Below, piece by piece: positions 53,928 through 62,109 of a stretch of 64,000 bases of DNA. The notes under the pieces were generated by a model that was not told the DNA's origin, ran no database searches, and worked only from the letters and a program-made list of their open reading frames with translations. The DNA comes from Vibrio albus (lineage in GTDB: Bacteria; Pseudomonadota; Gammaproteobacteria; Enterobacterales; Vibrionaceae): positions 25,279 to 89,278 of the forward strand of contig NZ_QFWT01000013.1 of the NCBI RefSeq assembly GCF_003144035.1, in the 5' to 3' direction. The position numbers were made by a program, and so were the translations under genes. The first letter of the stretch is position 1. Every line of letters starts with the position of its first letter.

Positions 53928-56900
53928 TTACGCGCATGTATTCAAAATAACCAGCGGTTGTCCCGCATGAACCTGAGAGCCGGCCTCATGGCAAATATGG
54001 TCAACGACACCAGATACACCAGCACAGACTTCAAGTTCCATCTTCATCGCCTCAAGGATCATAACCACATCGCCTTCTTTCACCTTCTGACCCGGTTCTA
54101 CCATGATTTGCCAGATATTACCGGCCACATGGCCTTCAATCGCCTCTTGCCCTTCAGCAAGCTCCAGCTCATCGCCAGACACTTCCACTGCTTCTTCAGC
54201 CACAAAGTTTGCCTGACCGGTTTCTTCCCAACGCAGGCGTTCCGCTTCAAAGGCTTTCTGTTGTCTTTCCTTGCACTGATTAATTTCTTCACCATGCTCT
54301 TCAACCAGAGCGTCGTACTCTGCCAGAGAGAACGTCGTTTCTTCGATTTTTACCGGGTATTGCCCTAACGGATGTTTCTCGCGGATTTCCAGCAATTCTT
54401 CTGCACTGACTTCGTAAAAACGGATCTGGTCAAAGAAACGCAGCAGCCATGGCTTATCGAATACTTCTGTTTGTCTGTAACGGTTCCACATCTGCAGAGT
54501 GCGCCCCACAAACTGATAACCACCCGGACCTTCCATACCGTATACACACATATAGGCACCACCGATACCCACGGCGTTTTCCGGTGTCCATGTTCGTGCA
54601 GGGTTATATTTGGTTGTCACCAGACGGTGACGCGGATCCATCGGAGTGGCTACCGGAGCACCCAGATACACATCTCCCAGCCCCATAACCAGATAGCTTG
54701 CGTCAAATACGATACGTTTTACGTCTTCAACAGAATCCAGCCCGTTAATACGACGGATAAATTCAATGTTATCCGGACACCAAGGTGCATTTTTACGTAC
54801 TACTTCATCGTACTTACGGATTGCCAGACGAGTTGCTTCATCATCCCATGACAGAGGCAGGTGAACCACACGAGCCGGAACTTCAAGCTCATCAATATTG
54901 TCCAGTTCCGCTTCCATTACTTCTAGTTTTTCCAGCAATTCAGAACGAGGCAAAACAAGGTTGTTGTAATGGATCTGCAAAGAGCGGATACCCGGAGTCA
55001 GCTCTTCAACACCTTCCAGGCCCATCTCTTCAAGTTTCAGCATCAGAGCGTGTGCGCGGAAACGCAGACGAATATCCAGGACCTGAGGACCATATTCAAC
55101 CAGAAGAAAATCTTCACCACTCGGACGGTAAACCACTTTCACACCGTGAACATCAGCCGGAATTTCTTTGATGATTGGCGTGGTTATTTCTGCAGCAACT
55201 AATTCACTCTCTTTAATTTCAAGCTTTTCTACCTGAGCAAGCTGCTCTCTCTCCGCTTTTTCCGCCTCTTCCAGCGCAACAGGAGTAAAGCTCACTTTAT
55301 CACCGGCTTTCAGCTGACCCATTTTCCATAGATCAGCTTTGATAATGGTAACCGGACACACAAAGCCGCCAAGACTCGGTCCGTCAGGCCCCAGGATCAC
55401 CGGCATATCTCCGGTAAAGTCGATGGTACCGACTGCATAAGCATTATCATGAATGTTTGATGGATGAAGCCCCGCTTCCCCTCCGTCAGTACGTGCCCAG
55501 TCAGGTTTAGGACCAATCAGGCGTACACCGGTACGGCTTGAGTTAAAGTGCACTTTCCACTCAGCATCAAAGAAAGTCTTAATATCCTCATCGGTAAAGA
55601 AATCAGGCGCACCGTGAGGGCCATACATCACCCGGATCTGCCAGGTATCAGCGAACTCTGGAAGTTCAACTTCTGCACCGGAAAGCGTATCGTTAGCCGC
55701 AGAAGCATCCAAATGCAGAACATCACCCGCCAGAAGCGCTCGCCCGGCATGACCACCGAACTGACCCAGAGTAAAGGTAGACTTACTGCCCAGATAATCA
55801 GGGCATTGCAGACCACCTTCAACGGCTAAATAAGTCCTCGCACCAGCACCTGTGACTTTACCCAGTTTTAGTGTCTGACCGGCTTCAACTTTAACCGCTT
55901 TACCCATAGCAACCGGCTGGTTATCCAGTGTGGCCTGAATCTCTGCACCCGTCAGCGCAATATATTTTCCGGTATTAAATTTCAGAGTGGGGCCACTGAT
56001 AATAATCTCCAGCCCTGCCGAGCTTTTATCATTGCCCAGAAGCTGATTACCCAGACGGAAACTCAGTGAGTCCATCGGCCCTGAAGGTGGCACACCGATA
56101 TGCCAGTACCCTTTACGTCCCGGGTAGTCCTGAATGGTCGTCTGAGTACCACCGCTTACCACATCAATACTCTTTGGCTGATAAACAAAGCTATTAAGGG
56201 AACGAGTCAGAACGGTACCGTTTTGTACTTCAGAGCTTAATAGTAACTGTTTTAAATAAAACTGGTTATGTTCAATACCATAGACGGACAACTCATTCAG
56301 CGTCTGCTGAAGCTTTTCCAGCGCAGATTCCCGCGATTCCGCGTGTACGATCAGTTTCGCCAGCATAGGGTCAAAAAACGGAGAAACCTGAACCCCGGCT
56401 TCAATCCAATGTTCTACTCTTAGGCCGTCGATGGAAGGCCATTCGACATGGCTTAGCAGGCCTGCGCATGGCTGAAAGTTCTTGTTTGCATCTTCAGCGT
56501 ACAGTCTGACCTGAATTGAGTGACCCTGTGACGTCAAATCGGTTTCTGCCGCAGTAAGATCCAGTTCATCCGCCCCCTGCTTAACCATCCATTCAACCAA
56601 ATCGACACTGAAGACTTCTTCGGTAACACCATGCTCTACCTGAAGACGGGTATTCACTTCTAAGAAATAAAATCGTTGTTCTTTCTGGTCAAAAACAAAC
56701 TCTACGGTACCGGCATTTCGATAGTTAACCGCTGCTGCTAGACGGATGGCCGTTTGTTGCAAAGCCGCACGGGTTTCCTCTGAAAGGTTCGGTGCGGGTG
56801 TTTCTTCAATCACTTTCTGGTTACGGCGCTGAGCCGAGCAGTCACGTTCACCAAGTGCAACCACCTTGCCTTTACCATCACCAAAAATCTGAACTTCGAT

Positions 56901-57521
56901 GTGACGGGCATGCTCGATAAATTTTTCCAGAAAAACACCGCTGTTGCTGAAGTTGTTTTCACTCAGACGCTTAACTGATTCAAACGCATCTGACAATTCA
57001 TCAGCACTGTAACAACACTGCATACCGATACCACCGCCACCGGCAGTACTTTTCAGCATGACCGGATAACCAATACTTTCAGCCTCTTTCAGCGCTTCAT
57101 CTTTATCGGTTAAAAGGCCGGTACCCGGCAATAACGGAACATTTGCGTTAGTCGCTATCTCACGTGCCGAATGTTTCAGGCCAAACGCATTGATTTGCTG
57201 AGCCGTAGGGCCGAGAAAAGCAATGCCCTCATTTTCGCAGAGTTGCACAAACTCAGGGTTTTCACTTAAAAAACCATATCCAGGGTGGATAGCTTGTGCT
57301 CCACATGATTTAGCAATCTGGATAATTTTATACTGGTCAAGGTAAGTTGTGGCTGCACCGGCTTCTCCTAAACTATAAGCGTCATCTGCCTGAACCACAT
57401 GCAAGCTGTGTGCATCTGCTTCACTGAAAACTGCCACACTTTTGATATTTAATCGCTTTAATGTTCTGATCACACGGCACGCTATTGCACCACGGTTTGC
57501 TATCAATACCTTATCAAACAT
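53928..57521 (-). CDS. Guanidine carboxylase (annotated in many genomes as urea carboxylase)
   Basis: 1197 aa biotin enzyme. Domains in order: biotin carboxylase (about 1-450, with GGGGIGMQ and the EVNTRLQVEHGVTE signature), AHS2/AHS1 KipA-KipI-like carboxyltransferase halves (about 470-1040, with YPGRKGYWHIGVPPSGPMDS and VGIGGAYMCVYGMEGPGGYQ) and a C-terminal biotinyl domain with the biotin Lys in ILEAMKMELEV at residue 1160. ATP-dependent carboxylation of guanidine (or urea). Substrate assignment to guanidine rests on two guanidine riboswitches and the carboxyguanidine-deiminase genes in the same operon, not on a residue I could verify. The hydrolase is a separate gene (atzF), unlike the fused yeast urea amidolyase. 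It follows the mini-ykkC element by 19 bases. Confidence 0.9.
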   Translation of the reverse strand: MFDKVLIANRGAIACRVIRTLKRLNIKSVAVFSEADAHSLHVVQADDAYSLGEAGAATTYLDQYKIIQIAKSCGAQAIHPGYGFLSENPEFVQLCENEGIAFLGPTAQQINAFGLKHSAREIATNANVPLLPGTGLLTDKDEALKEAESIGYPVMLKSTAGGGGIGMQCCYSADELSDAFESVKRLSENNFSNSGVFLEKFIEHARHIEVQIFGDGKGKVVALGERDCSAQRRNQKVIEETPAPNLSEETRAALQQTAIRLAAAVNYRNAGTVEFVFDQKEQRFYFLEVNTRLQVEHGVTEEVFSVDLVEWMVKQGADELDLTAAETDLTSQGHSIQVRLYAEDANKNFQPCAGLLSHVEWPSIDGLRVEHWIEAGVQVSPFFDPMLAKLIVHAESRESALEKLQQTLNELSVYGIEHNQFYLKQLLLSSEVQNGTVLTRSLNSFVYQPKSIDVVSGGTQTTIQDYPGRKGYWHIGVPPSGPMDSLSFRLGNQLLGNDKSSAGLEIIISGPTLKFNTGKYIALTGAEIQATLDNQPVAMGKAVKVEAGQTLKLGKVTGAGARTYLAVEGGLQCPDYLGSKSTFTLGQFGGHAGRALLAGDVLHLDASAANDTLSGAEVELPEFADTWQIRVMYGPHGAPDFFTDEDIKTFFDAEWKVHFNSSRTGVRLIGPKPDWARTDGGEAGLHPSNIHDNAYAVGTIDFTGDMPVILGPDGPSLGGFVCPVTIIKADLWKMGQLKAGDKVSFTPVALEEAEKAEREQLAQVEKLEIKESELVAAEITTPIIKEIPADVHGVKVVYRPSGEDFLLVEYGPQVLDIRLRFRAHALMLKLEEMGLEGVEELTPGIRSLQIHYNNLVLPRSELLEKLEVMEAELDNIDELEVPARVVHLPLSWDDEATRLAIRKYDEVVRKNAPWCPDNIEFIRRINGLDSVEDVKRIVFDASYLVMGLGDVYLGAPVATPMDPRHRLVTTKYNPARTWTPENAVGIGGAYMCVYGMEGPGGYQFVGRTLQMWNRYRQTEVFDKPWLLRFFDQIRFYEVSAEELLEIREKHPLGQYPVKIEETTFSLAEYDALVEEHGEEINQCKERQQKAFEAERLRWEETGQANFVAEEAVEVSGDELELAEGQEAIEGHVAGNIWQIMVEPGQKVKEGDVVMILEAMKMELEVCAGVSGVVDHICHEAGSQVHAGQPLVILNTCA

Positions 57522-57540
57522 AACTCTATCTACCGTTAAT

Positions 57541-57584
57541 CGGGTCGTCCCGTTTAGCTCTGAGCGTGGATTGGGGTCGTCCCC
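57541..57584 (-). promoter_or_regulatory. Candidate guanidine-II (mini-ykkC) riboswitch
   Basis: On the minus strand, hairpin 1 GGGG-ACGA-CCCC (57584-57573), a 20-base linker, and hairpin 2 CGGG-ACGA-CCCG (57552-57541). Paired hairpins with ACGR loops are the defining feature of mini-ykkC RNAs, which bind guanidine through loop-loop pairing and free a Shine-Dalgarno. The element ends 19 bases before the start codon of the carboxylase gene, which has only a weak ribosome site (atagag). It sits inside the operon, between the UAAP2 gene and the carboxylase gene. Confidence 0.8.
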
Positions 57585-57615
57585 TGCTCATTCGTCGATA
57601 TGGATTTTTGTTTGC

Positions 57616-58254
57616 TTAGTCCCAGATCAGCATTTCAACAGGAGTCGGGTTGTATGCATTACACGGGTTATTTAACTGTGGGCAGTTTGACATCAAAACA
57701 ATCACATCCATATGGGCTTTCAGCTCGACGTATTTGCCCGGAGCACTAATACCATCTTCAAATGTAAGGCCACCTTCTTCTGTAATAGGTACGTTCATAA
57801 AGAAGTTAATGTTGTGGGTAATATCACGCTTATCCATGCCAAATTGATCATTCTCTGCAACGGCTAATAACCAGCTGTCACGGCAGGCGTGCATGCATTT
57901 TTTCTCGATAGCATAACGTACGGTGTTACTTTCTGTCGCACAGGCACCACCCAGTGTGTCATGACGGCCACAGGTATCAGCAACAATTTCCAGCATCACA
58001 TTGCATTGATCAGACAGAATTTTAGTACCGGTAGTCAGATAAACATTTCCTTGCTCACGGATAGTATCAACAGCACTGTAACGTTCAGCAGGATCATTTG
58101 CGTTATAAAACAGGGTGTCAGCAGCCTGGTTACCTTCCATATCCAGAATACGTAGAGTCTGGCCTTTTTTAACTACTTTCATGTAGTAATCACCAGCTGG
58201 TACCACGTCACGTTGCGATGCGTTTTCTACTTTAAGTTGACTTTCGACAATCAT
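57616..58254 (-). CDS. Carboxyguanidine deiminase subunit (UAAP2-type protein)
   Basis: 212 aa, member of the family formerly called urea carboxylase-associated protein 2. Beta-rich fold with conserved stretches LDMEGNQAADTLFYNANDPAERYS, ADTCGRHDTLGGACATESNTVRY and FFMNVPITEEGGLTFEDGISAPG; Cys and His residues in the middle stretch are candidate metal ligands. Published work on this pair showed that it forms a heteromeric carboxyguanidine deiminase (CgdAB), releasing ammonia and allophanate; which subunit is A or B is not stated here from memory. AAGGAG precedes the ATG. It lies between the UAAP1 gene and the mini-ykkC element. Confidence 0.88.
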   Translation of the reverse strand: MIVESQLKVENASQRDVVPAGDYYMKVVKKGQTLRILDMEGNQAADTLFYNANDPAERYSAVDTIREQGNVYLTTGTKILSDQCNVMLEIVADTCGRHDTLGGACATESNTVRYAIEKKCMHACRDSWLLAVAENDQFGMDKRDITHNINFFMNVPITEEGGLTFEDGISAPGKYVELKAHMDVIVLMSNCPQLNNPCNAYNPTPVEMLIWD

Positions 58255-58282
58255 TTTTTACTCCTTGTTAGCAGCCGGGTGA

Positions 58283-59005
58283 TTAAGCGACCAGATAGCG
58301 GCGGTTGTTTTCAAAACCACGACCATTCTCTTCACAGGAATTCAGACAAACATCATCCGCTGTCATCTCTTCCGCTTTGCTGACAGCAATGTCTACCGGC
58401 TTGAACGGATACTCTTCTGCCGGGTTCAATGGGTGAGGACAGCTTGTCAACACAATCAATGTTTCCATTTCAACACGCAGTTCAATAGAGTCACCAGCTT
58501 TGCTGTGGCCTTCACTAAAGATAAAGTTGCCTTCTGCATCAGTAGCGACTTTGCTGAACAGGTTTAGGTTCGCCGCGAGATCACGCTTGCCCAGTCCATA
58601 CTTAGCCACCTCCACCAGCAGAGCATCGTAGCCATTTTGCATCCATAGGTTGCGGGCGTTCTGATAATCACGGGCACCCCATTTACCTGCGACTTTCTGC
58701 TTGTTCGACACGCCACATACGGTGTCGATCCAACCGGTATCATCACGAACAACAGAAGCAAAAATACGACCCATATCAGAATACAGACAGTTACCCGTTG
58801 ATAACTTAAATGTGTGCTGGCATTTCAGAGTGTCTGGTGCGTTATAACGCTCTAACAGGTTTTTAGGGTTATAGAACAGTACGCTAAGGTTCGCTCCACC
58901 TTCAACATCGGTAAATTTGACCGTATGCCCTTTTGGAACGACCATTGACCAGTGCGAAGCACCAGGAATAGTATCTGTAAAAATAGGTTCCTTAGTTGAC
59001 GACAT
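58283..59005 (-). CDS. Carboxyguanidine deiminase subunit (UAAP1-type protein)
   Basis: 240 aa from the ATG at 59005, which has a near-perfect AAGGAGG seven bases upstream; a start at 59023 would overlap the ATPase gene. It is the sister family to UAAP2, with related blocks FTDVEGGANLSVLFYNPKNLLERYN, DDTGWIDTVCGVSNK and NLFSKVATDAEGNFIFSEG. It is expected to pair with the UAAP2-type protein, converting carboxyguanidine to allophanate plus ammonia (family knowledge). Separate genes but about 30 percent-like similar motifs by eye suggest an old duplication. It is the fourth gene of the operon, 10 bases after the transporter ATPase. Confidence 0.88.
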   Translation of the reverse strand: MSSTKEPIFTDTIPGASHWSMVVPKGHTVKFTDVEGGANLSVLFYNPKNLLERYNAPDTLKCQHTFKLSTGNCLYSDMGRIFASVVRDDTGWIDTVCGVSNKQKVAGKWGARDYQNARNLWMQNGYDALLVEVAKYGLGKRDLAANLNLFSKVATDAEGNFIFSEGHSKAGDSIELRVEMETLIVLTSCPHPLNPAEEYPFKPVDIAVSKAEEMTADDVCLNSCEENGRGFENNRRYLVA

Positions 59006-59015
59006 TGCGTCCTCC

Positions 59016-59807
59016 TTAAGCAATTTTCTTTATAATCTGTTGAGAGATAGAATCTGCAGCAGATGGTTTGTCCAGATCAATATCAAACGTCACTTGTGCG
59101 CCGTAACGCTCAGGTGCCTGTTCATCATGTCTTACGTGATCAAATACCCACAGGCGGTTACCAAGATAGAAGCCTTCACTCAGATCATGGGTAATCATAA
59201 ATACCGTTAGCTTCTGCTCTTGCCACAGGCTTTTTATCAATTCATGCATATCCTTGCGGATACCCGGGTCAAGAGCACCAAATGGTTCATCAAGTAATAA
59301 AATCCGAGGTTTCTTAATCAGAGACTGTGCAATCGAAAGGCGTTGACGCATACCACCTGATAGTTCGTGTGGGTACTTTTGCAACGCGTGCCCCAAACCA
59401 ACCTGCTCTAGCATCGCTTTAGCGGCTTGCTCAGTTTGCTTCTTTTTGTCACCGAAGCTACGGCCCAGAAATGTGCTGCCTATACCACCGGCCTCAAATT
59501 CCTGACCGATCATGACATTTTCAAGAGCAGTAAGATGCGGAAACACAGAATACTTCTGAAAAACAATGCCCCTTTCTACGCTTGGCTCACAACTCAATGG
59601 CTCTCCATCCAGTAAAATTTCTCCACGGGATGGCTTTTCAGTACCCAGCATCATGTTCAGAAACGTGGTTTTTCCGCAGCCAGACGCTCCGACAATACTG
59701 ACAAAGTCACCTTCTTTTACATCAAGCTTCAGACGTTCCAGAACAATGTTTTCACCGTACTCTTTCCATAAGTTGTTAATCTGGATAATAGGCACATCTT
59801 TATTCAT
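59016..59807 (-). CDS. ABC transporter ATP-binding protein (guanidine uptake, predicted)
   Basis: 263 aa of the nitrate/sulfonate/taurine class. Walker A GASGCGKTTF (about 37-46), signature LSGGMRQRLSIAQ, Walker B ILLLDEPFGALDPG and the switch His in FMITHDLSEG. GGGGGA overlaps the end of the permease gene, with one base between stop and start. It energises import of the operon's substrate. Confidence 0.93.
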   Translation of the reverse strand: MNKDVPIIQINNLWKEYGENIVLERLKLDVKEGDFVSIVGASGCGKTTFLNMMLGTEKPSRGEILLDGEPLSCEPSVERGIVFQKYSVFPHLTALENVMIGQEFEAGGIGSTFLGRSFGDKKKQTEQAAKAMLEQVGLGHALQKYPHELSGGMRQRLSIAQSLIKKPRILLLDEPFGALDPGIRKDMHELIKSLWQEQKLTVFMITHDLSEGFYLGNRLWVFDHVRHDEQAPERYGAQVTFDIDLDKPSAADSISQQIIKKIA

Positions 59808-59808
59808 T

Positions 59809-60630
59809 TTATTCCCCCTGAGCCTGGTGATACCAAGGGCTTAACTTCAGCGACAATTGTCTTAGCAACCAGTCCATCGTATAAGCAAGAATGGTGATCC
59901 AAAAAACATAAGGAAGGATCACATCCATCGCCAGATACCGTCTGACCAGAAAGATCCGGTAACCCAAACCTTCGGTCGCAACGATAGCTTCCGCTGCAAT
60001 CAAAAATAGCCATGCACTACCAAGAGTCAGGCGAACCGATTCGATAAGTCTTGGAAAAATTTGTGGCAGAACGACCCGCTGAATGATCTGCCAGCTGTTT
60101 CCTCCCAGAGTTTGCGCCTTAATAAGTTGCTCCTCTGGTAAACTCTGGGTTTTTAACTGCATATCCCGGATGATCACCGGGCATACCCCCACAATAATCA
60201 ATACCACTTTGGACAGTTCGCCCAGGCCAAAGCTGATAAAGAGTATGGGTAGTATTGCCATTGGCGGAATCAGAGAAATAGCCGTCACAACAGGAGATAA
60301 CGATGAGCGGACAAGGGGCAACATACCGTTTGCCACCCCAATAGTTAGTCCAATCAGAGCACTAAATCCAATGCCTATACCAAGACGGATTAAACTGGCA
60401 AGCGTATCAGACCACATCAGGTACTCGCCGGTTCTTCTGCTTGGTGTAAATGCCATACGATCAATCGCTTCAAAAAAGCTGCTAAATGCTGGCAGTAACT
60501 TATCGGCTGAGTTAGCAGCCAGCCTGGCATCTGATGCCACCACATAAGCGGCTAAAGCAATAGCAAATGGCAGTATTCCCAGCATCAAACGACCATGACG
60601 CGAAGGCTTTTTGTTTATAAGCTTGGTCAT
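59809..60630 (-). CDS. ABC transporter permease (guanidine uptake, predicted)
   Basis: 273 aa with about six hydrophobic helices and the binding-protein-dependent transport signature (IKAQTLGGNSWQIIQRVVLPQIFPRLIES, about 168-196). GGAG is five bases before the ATG. It is the second gene of the operon, 30 bases after the binding-protein gene. The class matches transporters usually labelled as urea or nitrate/taurine type next to UAAP genes. Confidence 0.92.
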   Translation of the reverse strand: MTKLINKKPSRHGRLMLGILPFAIALAAYVVASDARLAANSADKLLPAFSSFFEAIDRMAFTPSRRTGEYLMWSDTLASLIRLGIGIGFSALIGLTIGVANGMLPLVRSSLSPVVTAISLIPPMAILPILFISFGLGELSKVVLIIVGVCPVIIRDMQLKTQSLPEEQLIKAQTLGGNSWQIIQRVVLPQIFPRLIESVRLTLGSAWLFLIAAEAIVATEGLGYRIFLVRRYLAMDVILPYVFWITILAYTMDWLLRQLSLKLSPWYHQAQGE

Positions 60631-60660
60631 AACAACTCCAGTTGAACAGGTTCGTGAAAC

Positions 60661-61737
60661 TTAAAGTTTGCCTTCCGCGGCCATCTGCATGTATTCAGGA
60701 GTAAAACGCAGCTTAATGTTAGCTGAATTTCCGTACACACCCGTTGGTGTTTCAATACCAATAAATGTTGCATCCGGAGCACCCTCACCCAGCAGACCGT
60801 GATCAAATGAGAACTCGCTGACTTTTTGCATGGTGTCGGTTAACTGAGGACTTTGAGTAAACTCAACGGCTTCAGCCGCGTTGTAGAACATTTTTGTCGC
60901 AGCCAATTGCTGGTTATAGCCAGCCAGATCCGTTCCCGACGCCTGAGCCATATAGGTCTTGGCTTCATCGCCTTTATCTTTAGATGTCATGGTGGACATA
61001 ATTTCGTACCATGCACCTGTCAGCGCTTTAGCCAGCTTAGGGTTGTCTTCCAGTGTTTCAGTATTCACGACCAGAAGGTCAATGATTTCACCTGGAATAT
61101 CTGAAGAGTCGAAAACAAGAGAAGTGTCAGGTTGAGAAGTAATTTCGCTCAGAAGAGGGTTCCAGGTAACAACAGAAGACACATCGTCAGTACTGAAAGC
61201 CGCGACGATATCGGCATCAGAAGTGTTAACGACTTTCACATCTCTTTCCGACATGCCAACACTTTCAAGGCCTCGGGCCATCAGATAATGAGACACGCTA
61301 AGTTCAACCAAATTAACGTTCTGACCTTTAATATCAGCCAGAGACTTATCACCTTTCAGTACTATTCCATCGTTGCCGTTTGAGAAGTCACCGACGATAA
61401 CAGCAGTGGAATCCACACCACTGGCTGCAGGGATGGTCAGAGCATCCATATTGGTCATTACCGTTGCATCGAACTGACCAGCAGTGAACTGGTTGATAGA
61501 CTCAACGTAGTCATTTACCTGAACAACATCAATATCGATGCCATATTTATCTGCCCACTTATCAACAACACCGGCATAATCAGCGTAGTCCCAAGGCATC
61601 CAGCCAACATAAATCGACCAGGCAATGGTAAAGTCAGTTTTTTCTTCAGCCTGAACGGCCGGCGCGAATAAAGGAGCAGAAAGAAGAGTGGCAGACATTG
61701 CCAGTGTTGTTAGATTTTTCTTAAAGAATGATTTCAT
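60661..61737 (-). CDS. ABC transporter substrate-binding protein (guanidine uptake, predicted)
   Basis: 358 aa from the ATG at 61737, preceded by GGAGGTGA; an upstream start at 61779 would put coding sequence into the riboswitch leader. Signal peptide about 1-30 (KKNLTTLAMSATLLSAPLFA, cleavage near VQA/EEK). Type II binding fold of the NMT1/TauA kind; IAWSIYVGWMPWDYADY near the mature start is characteristic of the binding proteins labelled putative urea transporters beside UAAP genes. It is the first gene after the guanidine-I riboswitch. Confidence 0.9.
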   Translation of the reverse strand: MKSFFKKNLTTLAMSATLLSAPLFAPAVQAEEKTDFTIAWSIYVGWMPWDYADYAGVVDKWADKYGIDIDVVQVNDYVESINQFTAGQFDATVMTNMDALTIPAASGVDSTAVIVGDFSNGNDGIVLKGDKSLADIKGQNVNLVELSVSHYLMARGLESVGMSERDVKVVNTSDADIVAAFSTDDVSSVVTWNPLLSEITSQPDTSLVFDSSDIPGEIIDLLVVNTETLEDNPKLAKALTGAWYEIMSTMTSKDKGDEAKTYMAQASGTDLAGYNQQLAATKMFYNAAEAVEFTQSPQLTDTMQKVSEFSFDHGLLGEGAPDATFIGIETPTGVYGNSANIKLRFTPEYMQMAAEGKL

Positions 61738-61786
61738 GGGGTCACCTCCACTGTGAGTCACGGTTTGATATAAGCACAAGAGACAT

Positions 61787-61803
61787 AACCAATACTATTG
61801 GTT
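61787..61803 (-). other. Perfect palindromic hairpin between guanidine-I aptamer and first gene
   Basis: aaccaatagtattggtt on the minus strand, an 8+8 inverted repeat around one base, starting three bases after the aptamer. No T run follows (atgtctcttg), so it does not look like a classic terminator. It might be part of the expression platform or a protein-binding palindrome. Confidence 0.6.
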
Positions 61804-61805
61804 GG

Positions 61806-61893
61806 CCTCCCGGGCTTTTATCCCTCCGTGTGACCTCAGAAGAGGTTGACAACTCTTGGACCAGACACTGAAATCATCAGCCGGAACCCTAGA
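61806..61893 (-). promoter_or_regulatory. Guanidine-I riboswitch (ykkC RNA)
   Basis: Read on the minus strand it contains, in order, the conserved blocks ctagggttccggc, ctggtccaagag and acggagggataaaagcccgg, with variable helices between them. These are the diagnostic ykkC aptamer segments. It sits 69 bases before the start codon of the binding-protein gene and should switch on the operon when guanidine is bound. The downstream region shows no obvious terminator, so control might be translational or by a non-standard terminator. Confidence 0.95.
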
Positions 61894-62109
61894 TGTCTAT
61901 TTTTGGCAAATTGTAGCCAGTGTATAGAAATACTATTAAGTATGCTCTTACGCTTAACTTATTTTGTATCTAGCAAATGGTGTGCCTGTTTTTAATTTTA
62001 TTATTTTTCATGCAGTTAAAGTCAAATCATTTAGAAAAACTCATAGTGCATCCCATAACAGCGCACAAATGCACCATAAAAGTGCAATGTCTAAAGACTA
62101 TTTCTCTAC

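Larger units (their letters stand above)
61738..62109 (-). promoter_or_regulatory. 372-bp leader and promoter region of the guanidine operon
   Basis: Contains the guanidine-I riboswitch, the palindrome at 61787-61803 and, farther upstream, an AT-rich stretch (61915-62100) with no other structure recognised. The LacI-type gene ends at 62110, so the operon promoter must lie within or just before this stretch. Confidence 0.6.

Noticed and set aside
52145..59005. True urea amidolyase pathway
   Set aside because: Riboswitch identity and the UAAP pair point to guanidine; urea use remains a side possibility only.
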